From a virus: DNA of 34,947 nucleotides. The stretch is taken from positions 1 through 34,947 of the IMG/VR virus record IMGVR_UViG_3300032069_000033; one strand, 5' to 3'. Positions 22,704 to 28,589 of this stretch are shown one piece after another. The position numbers and the translations under genes are program-made. Position 1 is the first letter of the stretch. The number at the start of each line of letters is the position of its first letter. Under the pieces are notes generated by a model, which did no database searches, was not told the origin of the DNA, and saw nothing but the letters and a program-made list of their open reading frames with translations.

Positions 22704-23281
22704 CCGTGACTCGCAACAAGTTCATACAGCGGATCCACGTCCTGAAGCGGGATCTCGGTCTCGACGACGAGACCTACCGCACGGTCCTCGACTCCGTTGC
22801 CGGTAAGACGAGCTGCACGAATCTCGAGGAGGAGGAACTCAACCTGGTCCTGCTGGCGCTGGAGAAGATGTCCCGAGGAGGCAACGGCGCGACTTCGGTG
22901 ACCCTTCGAAACCAGCGCCAGCAAAGATTCATCGCCCGTCTGATGGATTACCTCGGCTGGACCTGGAAGCAGACGTCGCACTTCTGTGTGCGCCAAACGG
23001 GCAAGCGGTCCACGAGGAGCTGCAACGCCGCCGAATTGAGCAAGGTGATCATCGGCATGATCAGGCTCATCGACGAGGACATTGAGAAGGGGCGTTTGAA
23101 GCTCAGCCCGGAGAAGCTCGAAGAGTACAGGCGATACACGAAGATGCAACGCGGAATGAACGACGAGCCGACTTGCAAGCACGAACGCTCAATCGATGTG
23201 CCCGGTAATTTCTGCTGGAAATGCGGACGCGAATACGATACTCCAACAGATCATCACTTAACGGAAGGAGCAACGACATGA
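22700..23281 (+). CDS. GemA/gp16-family protein (DUF1018) with C-terminal zinc motif, 193 aa
   Basis: The DUF1018 part is clear: KFIQRIHVLKRDLGLDDETY, RTVLDSVAGKTSC and, after a linker, QRFIARLMDYLGW with helical ELSKVIIGMIRLIDEDIEKG. In Mu, GemA modulates host gene expression and DNA topology. An added C-terminal module CKHERSIDVPGNFCWKCGRE is a likely zinc ribbon and is repeated as CQHRRSRGVPGRFCWKCGQE in the 67-residue protein at 26387. The start is a GTG in GTGA overlap. Confidence 0.82.
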   Translation: MTVTRNKFIQRIHVLKRDLGLDDETYRTVLDSVAGKTSCTNLEEEELNLVLLALEKMSRGGNGATSVTLRNQRQQRFIARLMDYLGWTWKQTSHFCVRQTGKRSTRSCNAAELSKVIIGMIRLIDEDIEKGRLKLSPEKLEEYRRYTKMQRGMNDEPTCKHERSIDVPGNFCWKCGREYDTPTDHHLTEGATT

Positions 23282-23631
23282 TCGGAATTCTCGTCGTCAT
23301 CGCAGTCGCTCTCGTTTTTTTCATCCTGGCCAACGTGCTCAGGCGCGAAGGTCAACCATCGGACGAAGAGCGCACGAAGCAGCTCATCATGCAGGCTGGG
23401 ATTCTCTATCCGGATCTTAGACTTACGGATGCGCTGGATAAACTTTTTGAATTCACTTACAAAAGCTTAGTCGCGGCGAAAAAGCGGGGCGAGGCGATTG
23501 AACGCTTCGTCCGCGATCATCGTCTGATCGTGAACGAGCGGCTTCATATTTGGAAAGAGGAAGTCGAACGGAAGCAGGCCGAGATTGAGCGCGATAGTGG
23601 ATTCAAAATTATCGAAGAGAAAAGAACATAA
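23278..23631 (+). CDS. Membrane-anchored helical early protein, 117 aa
   Basis: ATG 23278 (ATGA overlap with the previous stop, GGAAGGAG upstream) gives MIGILVVIAVALVFFILANV, a single N-terminal transmembrane helix. A cytoplasmic charged coiled-coil region follows (IWKEEVERKQAEIERDSGF). The family is unknown. An anchored coiled coil in an early operon could be a superinfection or host-takeover factor; this is inference. Confidence 0.6.
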   Translation: MIGILVVIAVALVFFILANVLRREGQPSDEERTKQLIMQAGILYPDLRLTDALDKLFEFTYKSLVAAKKRGEAIERFVRDHRLIVNERLHIWKEEVERKQAEIERDSGFKIIEEKRT

Positions 23632-23701
23632 CCCTCGCGCAGCGACCTCCGACTGTGATGGGCCCGCCCCGGATCTGGGAGAGCCGGGGCGGGTGCGAGG
23701 G
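23632..23701. repeat. Large GC-rich two-step stem-loop
   Basis: Outer arms CCCTCGC / GCGAGGG (7 bp) and inner arms CCCGCCCCGG / CCGGGGCGGG (10 bp) are both perfect. It begins directly at the stop of the 117-residue gene. There is no T-tract; a role as an mRNA 3' barrier or in differential expression of Gam is possible. Confidence 0.8.
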
Positions 23702-23705
23702 ACCA

Positions 23706-23733
23706 ACAGTTCACAGTTCACGCTTCACCTTTT
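23706..23733. repeat. Heptanucleotide tandem repeat tract 5 (4 units)
   Basis: ACAGTTC ACAGTTC, then ACGCTTC and ACCTTTT in exact phase, between the GC-rich hairpin and the Gam gene. Confidence 0.75.
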
Positions 23734-23751
23734 CCTAACAAGGAGTCACGC

Positions 23752-24273
23752 ATGGCAAAGAAAATTCAAACGACAACGCTCAAAACCTTCGAAGAGGTCG
23801 ATCAGGCACTTCTGAACCTCGGCAAGCAAGAAGTCTTTCTGCAGAGAGAAGAGGCGAGGCTCAATCAGGAGATCCAAAAGCTCCGGGAGGCCTCGGAGAA
23901 GATGACGGAGGAAGCTCGCAAAGAGAAGCTCGCGCTCGAAACGGACATCGAGCTCTTCTGCGATGAGCATAGGGACGAGTTTGAGAAGCCCCGCACGCGC
24001 GAGCTCATGCATGGCACAGTCGGCTTCCGGACGACGCCTCCGAAGGTTGCGTTGCTCAACCGGCAGCACAATTGGGCCACTGTCCTCGAGCTGCTCAAGA
24101 GGATGAAATGGGGTGCCCGCTACCTGCGGGAGATCTTCGAGGTCGACAAGGAAAGGATCCTGGCTGATGTTGCTATGAAGGAGATCAGCGACGCGAAGCT
24201 CGCTGCGGCTGGAATGAAGATCGCGCAGAGCGATGACTTCATCTATGAAATCAAATGGGAAAGTATCCCCTGA
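23752..24273 (+). CDS. gam: Host-nuclease inhibitor Gam, 173 aa
   Basis: Mu Gam family: it binds double-strand ends like a bacterial Ku and protects phage DNA from RecBCD-type nucleases. The N-terminal half is a long coiled coil (LNQEIQKLREASEKMTEEAR). Then come RELMHGTVGFRTTPPKVAL and VLELLKRMKWGARYLRE, both typical of the family. Mu Gam has 174 residues. Recognised by length, helical pattern and GTVGFR..P motif. AAGGAG lies before the ATG. Confidence 0.88.
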   Translation: MAKKIQTTTLKTFEEVDQALLNLGKQEVFLQREEARLNQEIQKLREASEKMTEEARKEKLALETDIELFCDEHRDEFEKPRTRELMHGTVGFRTTPPKVALLNRQHNWATVLELLKRMKWGARYLREIFEVDKERILADVAMKEISDAKLAAAGMKIAQSDDFIYEIKWESIP

Positions 24274-24298
24274 GATGGAGTATCGCGTTTAGAGAACC

Positions 24299-24556
24299 AT
24301 GGACGGACGCGAGATGATCGAGCTCAATACAAAAGAACTCCGCTCCGACATCATCCGTAGGGCGGGCGCCAAGCCGATCGGCGAGCAAGGGGGAATTGTC
24401 TGGTTCGTCGATCCGGTGACGCAATCGACTCTCGTGCTGCCACCAGATGAAGTCACGCCCAGCAACGTTAAATTAAAGATCAAGCAGTCAAGGCGGGCCT
24501 TCGGGATACGGCGCTGTTGGCTTCGGCAACTTGCTAGTTGGTGGCATTGGCATTGA
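24299..24556 (+). CDS. Unknown small protein, 85 aa
   Basis: It starts MDGREMIELNTKELRSDIIR. A short beta-rich middle (GIVWFVDPVTQSTLVLPPDE) is followed by a basic end with several Trp (RRCWLRQLASWWHWH), which may be an unselected read-through tail. Start support is weak. No family is recognised. Confidence 0.45.
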   Translation: MDGREMIELNTKELRSDIIRRAGAKPIGEQGGIVWFVDPVTQSTLVLPPDEVTPSNVKLKIKQSRRAFGIRRCWLRQLASWWHWH

Positions 24557-24570
24557 GAGATCTGGTAGTC

Positions 24571-24762
24571 ATGACGGCCGCAGAGCTCGAAGCGAAAATC
24601 TACTACGCGATCCGGTTTATCGTGAAACGCCAGGCGATCCCAGACACAATCGTGATGACCGCAGCAGATGCCGCCGCACGCGAGATTAGCAAGTACCAGA
24701 AGCAAGTTGATTCCCGCACGGAGAAGGAAAATGAAATCATATCGCAAAATGACGGAAGCTGA
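24571..24762 (+). CDS. Unknown small helical protein, 63 aa
   Basis: ATG 24571 gives MTAAELEAKIYYAIRFIVKR, with a second helix AADAAAREISKYQKQVDSRT. An upstream start at 24538 is possible but lacks a better ribosome site. It overlaps the next gene by 32 bases. No function is assigned. Confidence 0.45.
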   Translation: MTAAELEAKIYYAIRFIVKRQAIPDTIVMTAADAAAREISKYQKQVDSRTEKENEIISQNDGS

Positions 24763-25351
24763 GCGAAAGGCGAGCTGCGTCGAGGTCGTCAGTTCCTTTT
24801 ATCGCAGTCACAATCGAGTGCCAACGACCTCGGATGTCAGCGCCACCTTCATCAAGCGAGTCAGGAGCCATTGGGGATCCTGGGAGAACGGAATGAAGGC
24901 CGTCCTCCAGGTGAAGCCCGGCCGGCATCAGTGGAGCGATGAAGAGATCCTGCAGGTCCTCCGGGACCTCCGGGCGAAGCTGAACCGATTTCCCAAGGCG
25001 ACGGATCTGGAGAATGTCAAGAAGTCCCTCCGGCGGCATGTGACCATGCGCTTTGGCGGGCTAAACAACGCTCTCGAAAAAGGTCTCCACGACAGTCCTC
25101 GGATCCAGATCCTCAAAGCGCTGCGCGAACTCACGCCGCCGCTGTGCGACTCCGCTTCAACGCGTGAAATCGCTGCGCTCTTACAAGAGAAGAAGACCCC
25201 GCTCTCAACACAGGAAATTGGCGTCCATTTGGACGATGCGCGCAGAGCCGGCTACGTCGACTGCAAGCGATACTCTGAGACGAGTGCCTGGTGGTTGACC
25301 GGGTTGGGGAAAGGACTTTTGGAACAATGGATGATGAAGGATTCGAAATAG
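24731..25351 (+). CDS. DNA-binding protein with two HNH-associated repeats and a winged helix, 206 aa
   Basis: ATG 24731 follows GGAGAAGG. Two units of the homing-endonuclease-associated repeat type are visible: RVPTTSDVSATFIKRVRSHW with GSWENGMKAV, and RFPKATDLENVKKSLRRHVT with FGGLNNALEKG. The C-terminal 80 residues form a winged helix (STREIAALLQEKKTPLSTQE, DDARRAGYVDCKRY). There is no catalytic HNH motif here, so it looks like a sequence reader without a nuclease. A transcription activator of late genes (the slot of Mu Mor/C) is one possibility. Confidence 0.6.
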   Translation: MKSYRKMTEAERKASCVEVVSSFYRSHNRVPTTSDVSATFIKRVRSHWGSWENGMKAVLQVKPGRHQWSDEEILQVLRDLRAKLNRFPKATDLENVKKSLRRHVTMRFGGLNNALEKGLHDSPRIQILKALRELTPPLCDSASTREIAALLQEKKTPLSTQEIGVHLDDARRAGYVDCKRYSETSAWWLTGLGKGLLEQWMMKDSK

Positions 25352-25557
25352 TGCGACATAAGCGTGACAAGGAGTGCGCACCTGGTCTGCACAGCGATGT
25401 ACCGATCATCGAAGGCGACCAAACGGTAGGATTGGTCTGCACTATTTGCGGCCGGCGAGTGCGCGAGGCCATGGAGTACAGTTATCTGGTAGTATCGCCC
25501 GAGGGACTTATCGACACGCGCGAGCGGCCGCCGAGCCGGAAGGACCCGAGATTCTGA
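25327..25557 (+). CDS. Small Cys-containing protein, 76 aa
   Basis: ATG 25327 (MDDEGFEIVRHKRDKECAPG) overlaps the end of the preceding gene. CAPGLH and CTICGRRV could ligate one zinc ion. It shares one base with the next start (TGATG). Function unknown. Confidence 0.5.
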   Translation: MDDEGFEIVRHKRDKECAPGLHSDVPIIEGDQTVGLVCTICGRRVREAMEYSYLVVSPEGLIDTRERPPSRKDPRF

Positions 25558-26057
25558 TGTCCACGATCATCGTCTATGCGAACAACTCCGTCGCGGTCGA
25601 TGGCAAACCGAGCCGAATGGCAGAGAAGGATCTCAAGCGGCTCAGAATACCTATCATCCGGATAGCGCGCACATGGGAGGAGACTGATGGAGCGGAACGC
25701 CGATGGATCGGCCGCGACGATTACATAATCTTCCCGACGTGCACGGAACTTGGGCGCGGCAAAGCAAAGATTGAGCCGCACCGGCGTGTGCGACTCATTG
25801 GCAAGGTCCTTGCGGAATGCACGAAATGCCATCGGATGAAACCACGGGGGCAGTTCCCTCGGAATCGAGCGACTGCACTGGGGATCGATTCATGGTGTAA
25901 GTCATGCCATGCTACAGCAAATCGTCAGCGCCGCAAACAATCATCCTCTCCTCATAGGAGACGGCAGGGTGAGGTTAATGGCCCGGTATCGAAGAAACCC
26001 ATATCGCATGGAAGTGATCAATCGATTCGGCCAGACTGTCAATCTGCCGCTCTTTGA
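25557..26057 (+). CDS. HNH/zinc-finger-like protein, 166 aa
   Basis: The N-terminal 80 residues are basic and beta-like (MSTIIVYANNSVAVDGKPSR). Residues about 90-120 have CTKCHRMKPRGQFPRNRATA followed by LGIDSWCKSCHATANRQRR. The pattern 'CxxC..kp...F......g....CK.C' is common to zinc fingers that precede or degenerate from HNH nucleases. No complete H-N-H follows. The last 40 residues are read through REP-like copy C and overlap the next gene by 80 bases, so the natural end is uncertain. Confidence 0.5.
   Translation: MSTIIVYANNSVAVDGKPSRMAEKDLKRLRIPIIRIARTWEETDGAERRWIGRDDYIIFPTCTELGRGKAKIEPHRRVRLIGKVLAECTKCHRMKPRGQFPRNRATALGIDSWCKSCHATANRQRRKQSSSPHRRRQGEVNGPVSKKPISHGSDQSIRPDCQSAAL
25942..25977. 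repeat. REP-like stem-loop repeat, copy C, abutting a start codon
   Basis: ATCCTCTCCTCATAGGAGAC followed by GGCAGGGTGAGGTTA; the ATG of the next gene is the next three bases. The GGTGAGG of the repeat may serve as its ribosome site. Confidence 0.75.
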
Positions 26058-26403
26058 ACAGACCTCGAGACGACTTCCAGAGCCGACTCGAAGCCGGTTT
26101 GAAGGCGCGCCGAAATCAATCGCGGTGGCGACGGACACGCGCAAACTATCGCACCTTATTCTGACGCACGACAAGCGGCAGCTCACGAACAAGCAGCTCG
26201 CAGTCCTTGGGGCAATAATCGACATCGGTCCTGCATCGAACGAAGAGATCGCTCACCACCTTGGCTGGGAAATTAACCGTGTTGTAGGGAGGACTTTCGA
26301 GTTGAGACAATATGGCATTGTGGTCCTTGCAGGCAAAAGAAAGTGCCGAAGGACGGGCATGATCGTCTCCGTTTGGCAGAAAAAAAATGATCCGCTTAAA
26401 TAA
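25978..26403 (+). CDS. Winged-helix protein, 141 aa
   Basis: ATG 25978 (MARYRRNPYRMEVINRFGQT). The C-terminal half is a winged helix: DKRQLTNKQLAVLGAIIDIG, then PASNEEIAHHLGWEINRVVG and RTFELRQYGIVVLAGKRKCR. Proteins of this kind in phage operons bind DNA; the exact target is unknown. Its only ribosome-site candidate comes from the REP-like repeat directly upstream. Confidence 0.6.
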   Translation: MARYRRNPYRMEVINRFGQTVNLPLFEQTSRRLPEPTRSRFEGAPKSIAVATDTRKLSHLILTHDKRQLTNKQLAVLGAIIDIGPASNEEIAHHLGWEINRVVGRTFELRQYGIVVLAGKRKCRRTGMIVSVWQKKNDPLK

Positions 26404-26590
26404 GGATCTTGTGAAAGCGGCTTTTGGTGCTGGATTCAGCGTCGGGCAACCGTCTGGCAAAATGTCTCTGCGTGAATGGCTCGCGAAGTGGACGAGCAAG
26501 AAGCTGAACATCGCCGATCGAAATTGTCAGCATCGTCGCTCGCGTGGAGTGCCCGGGAGGTTCTGCTGGAAATGTGGGCAGGAGTTTTGA
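26387..26590 (+). CDS. Small zinc-ribbon protein, 67 aa
   Basis: MIRLNKDLVKAAFGAGFSVG is followed by a basic helix and CQHRRSRGVPGRFCWKCGQE. The latter is the same C-x-H...VPGxFCWKCGxE module as the C-terminus of the GemA-like protein at 22700. It overlaps the winged-helix gene by 17 bases. Likely a stand-alone version of that module. Confidence 0.6.
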   Translation: MIRLNKDLVKAAFGAGFSVGQPSGKMSLREWLAKWTSKKLNIADRNCQHRRSRGVPGRFCWKCGQEF

Positions 26591-26605
26591 ATTGCGGAGC
26601 TGGCA

Positions 26606-27259
26606 ATGACTCAAACTACACAAATCGAGCTTTTCCCATTGGTGAATATCTCGCGCGGAGTCTTCAGGGGATTCCTCGGAGATCTCCTGCGCGACGTCAA
26701 CCAGGGTCTCTTCGATGATTCGGAACGAGATTATGAGTTCTATCCGGTCAAAACACGAGTCCTGCGCAAGTATGGAAAGTTCGACGGTTATGACATCCAG
26801 AGGATACACGACCTTTGCTGGAGTTGTGACGGGACCGGCCGATGGCACTACTGGTATGACGACGGCGGAGATTGGTGCTGGAAGTGCAACGGGACCGGCA
26901 CGTATCGCCTTGCCTGGCATCTTCTGGAACGATGGCGCCTGGGAGAGCATGTCTTTCACCATCCGGTATGGGAAGTGGCCCGGCTCGGCCGAGTGGCGCA
27001 CTTCATCAAAGGCCGCATCGAAAGCAAGCATCCGGACCACATATTCGCGCACAGGGGGCTCCTGGTCCTCCTGGCTCTCTTTGATCTCAAAGGATGCCGG
27101 CGTGTCATCAAGAGGCGCATCCGGTTGCGAGCTCATTCACATCTGAATGCACTGATGTGCAGTGACCCGGTTATCAGGTTAGACAACTTACTGATCGATC
27201 TCAATGATTGGCTCAAGCGTCTCGGTCTCATAAGCGACATGACCGTGTACAAGGATTGA
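26606..27259 (+). CDS. DnaJ-type zinc-motif protein, 217 aa
   Basis: Two CxxCxGxG motifs (CWSCDGTGRW and CWKCNGTGTY, about residues 71-99) form one DnaJ-like zinc centre. There is no J domain, so it is not a DnaJ chaperone. The rest is basic and helical (FHHPVWEVARLGRVAHFIKG). It overlaps neither neighbour. The role is unknown; the zinc centre could bind partner proteins or nucleic acid. Confidence 0.55.
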   Translation: MTQTTQIELFPLVNISRGVFRGFLGDLLRDVNQGLFDDSERDYEFYPVKTRVLRKYGKFDGYDIQRIHDLCWSCDGTGRWHYWYDDGGDWCWKCNGTGTYRLAWHLLERWRLGEHVFHHPVWEVARLGRVAHFIKGRIESKHPDHIFAHRGLLVLLALFDLKGCRRVIKRRIRLRAHSHLNALMCSDPVIRLDNLLIDLNDWLKRLGLISDMTVYKD

Positions 27260-27282
27260 ATTACTATGAGAGGCAAACAACA

Positions 27283-27696
27283 ATGATCACTCTCCTTCTC
27301 GTCCTTTTCACCGCCGTCCTGTATGGAATGATCGAGGCGGTGGTGTACGATCACGGGTTTCAACCGCCGGACGACAAGAAACTCTTCGGCTGGTTCTCGC
27401 CGTCCTATCATATCCCGGCAGCGACGCTTTGGTTCCTGATTTGTTGCCTGGGCGGCCAACCGGAATTATTCTTCACATATTGCTTCGTCGAGGACCTCAG
27501 CTATTTTGTTTTCAGTCCCAAGGACAGTCTCGACGACGAGGATTGGGTGAATTGGAAGCTCGGCGGCTTCTATCTGAGCGATCTGGTGCCGGGGCTGTTT
27601 CCAAGTCTGGCCGGCTTTCCGAACACGAAAGCGGGCTATATGCCATGGACGTACGTCATCCTCAATGCGCTCACGATCATTCTTTATCTCATCTGA
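27283..27696 (+). CDS. Predicted membrane protein, 137 aa
   Basis: ATG 27283 (MITLLLVLFTAVLYGMIEAV). Hydrophobic segments lie near residues 2-20, 45-60 (PAATLWFLICCLGG) and at the C-terminus (YVILNALTIILYLI), with an acidic loop KDSLDDEDWVNWK. It has the look of a small multi-helix inner-membrane protein. Its family is unknown, as is its role; it is a late member of the early operon. Confidence 0.55.
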   Translation: MITLLLVLFTAVLYGMIEAVVYDHGFQPPDDKKLFGWFSPSYHIPAATLWFLICCLGGQPELFFTYCFVEDLSYFVFSPKDSLDDEDWVNWKLGGFYLSDLVPGLFPSLAGFPNTKAGYMPWTYVILNALTIILYLI

Positions 27697-27699
27697 CAA

Positions 27700-27903
27700 A
27701 TGCCAGCCGTTGAGACGTTGATCGAACTGCTGAGGAAGATCTCGAAGAGCACGGACCACGTCCGGGTCGAGGTGGACTATGATGGACGAGAGTTCCACTG
27801 GAAGCTCCCACAGAAGGATCTCACGGCGAGCGAGTGGACCCCAAAGGATAACAAACTTGAGAAGAAGTTCCCGGCTAGAGGCAGCCCGGAGGGTTGCGGC
27901 TAA
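27700..27903 (+). CDS. Unknown small charged protein, 67 aa
   Basis: It starts MPAVETLIELLRKISKSTDH. One helix then a short beta hairpin (HVRVEVDYDGREFHWKLP) and a polar tail. It begins 4 bases after the membrane protein and is the last gene before the late promoter. Being small, charged and placed just upstream of the late leader, it is one candidate for an antiterminator, but nothing in the sequence proves this. Confidence 0.5.
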   Translation: MPAVETLIELLRKISKSTDHVRVEVDYDGREFHWKLPQKDLTASEWTPKDNKLEKKFPARGSPEGCG

Positions 27904-27914
27904 CTCGCGGAATG

Positions 27915-27930
27915 ACGCAACTGGTTGCGT
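27915..27930. promoter_or_regulatory. Palindrome upstream of the right late promoter
   Basis: ACGCAA-CTGG-TTGCGT, a 6-bp dyad 21 bases before the -35 box; possible activator or repressor site. Confidence 0.4.
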
Positions 27931-27951
27931 TATCCCAATGGGTAGCACGGT

Positions 27952-27980
27952 TTGATTCGAGCGGCGGAAATTGTTACATT
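27952..27980 (+). promoter_or_regulatory. Probable promoter of the right late arm
   Basis: TTGATT (27952-27957), a 17-base spacer and TACATT (27975-27980) lie between the early operon and the leader-terminator module. Transcription would start just before the conserved leader. Confidence 0.55.
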
Positions 27981-27995
27981 GTGAGTGAAGTAATA

Positions 27996-28020
27996 GGGTA
28001 ATCCGATAATAAGGAGCCCC
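27996..28020 (+). promoter_or_regulatory. Conserved late leader element, right copy
   Basis: 25 nt beginning GGGTAATCCGATAATAAG and ending GAGCCCC, identical at 23 of 25 positions to the minus-strand element at 14834-14858. In both copies the final AGCCCC is the 5' base of a terminator stem. Confidence 0.72.
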
Positions 28021-28079
28021 GGTTTGGTGATGGACAAACAAGAATCTTTGTCCCACCAGATTGGGGCTTTTTCTTTTTT
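28015..28079 (+). terminator. Rho-independent terminator before the terminase genes
   Basis: AGCCCC (28015-28020) pairs with GGGGCT (28063-28068), TGGTG with CACCA, and GGACAAA (28032-28038) with TTTGTCC (28047-28053). A T-rich tract follows to 28079. It stands between the promoter and the first late gene, as in attenuated or antiterminated late operons. Confidence 0.85.
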
Positions 28080-28119
28080 ATCCCCTCTCCTCCTAGGAGA
28101 AAGTAGGGTGAGGTTCTGA
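28030..28119 (+). CDS. Possible leader peptide ORF overlapping the terminator, 29 aa
   Basis: ATG 28030 (or GTG 28027) opens a frame, MDKQESLSHQIGAFSF..., that runs through the whole terminator stem and ends in TGATG with the terminase start. The AAGGAG of the conserved leader lies 10 bases before the GTG. The last third is repeat-derived. It is a candidate attenuation peptide; the left copy has no matching ATG, which weakens the case. Confidence 0.3.
   Translation: MDKQESLSHQIGAFSFLSPLLLGESRVRF
28081..28118. repeat. REP-like stem-loop repeat, copy A, abutting the terminase start
   Basis: TCCCCTCTCCTCCTAGGAGA followed by AAGTAGGGTGAGGTTCTG; the terminase small subunit ATG comes next. As at copy C, the GGTGAGG may act as the ribosome site. 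Confidence 0.78.
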
Positions 28120-28589
28120 TGGCACGAAAGATCGAACGGCTCGACGCAAAACGAATCTATTGCGAGGAGCTGAAGGAGATCCCCGAGATCTCCAGGATGC
28201 TCAACGTCCCTGAGAAAACGGTCTACCGCTGGAAAACTGAGGACAAGGAGGGGGGCGTCGATTGGGACAAGGAACGCGAGGCGATTCGCAACACGTCCTA
28301 CAGCTCTGCGAAGCAAATGACCTTCGCCCTCAATTCCACGCTTGGCAAAATGATCGAGGAGATCAAGGAGACCGGCAAGATCAATGCGACGGATATGTAT
28401 GCCATCCGGCAGCTAATTCTCAGCATCAAGTCGATGGAAAAGGACGTCGACTCGTTCGGCAACATCATTTTAATGATGAACGAATTCACAAGTTTCATGG
28501 CCGATCGCGACCCTGACATCCTTCAGAAACTGCATCCATACATCGTCGAATTCGGCAACGAGATGAGTAAAAAGTATGGCAGGAAATGA
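28119..28589 (+). CDS. Terminase small subunit, 156 aa
   Basis: It recognises phage DNA for packaging. The N-terminal HTH (IYCEELKEIPEISRMLNVPE, then KTVYRWK) is followed by helical oligomerisation sequence (KMIEEIKETGKINATDMYAI, RQLILSIKSMEKDVDSF). The pattern resembles the small terminases of Mu-like phages (DUF1804 type). It overlaps the large subunit by four bases (ATGA). Confidence 0.8.
   Translation: MARKIERLDAKRIYCEELKEIPEISRMLNVPEKTVYRWKTEDKEGGVDWDKEREAIRNTSYSSAKQMTFALNSTLGKMIEEIKETGKINATDMYAIRQLILSIKSMEKDVDSFGNIILMMNEFTSFMADRDPDILQKLHPYIVEFGNEMSKKYGRK

Noticed and set aside
26370-26403. A8 run before the 67-residue gene as a third frameshift site
   Set aside because: The downstream gene has its own ATG in the run and lies in the +1 frame, so no slip is needed.
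26606-27259. DnaJ chaperone
   Set aside because: Only the CxxCxGxG zinc motifs are present; there is no J domain or HPD motif, so it is listed as a zinc-motif protein only.
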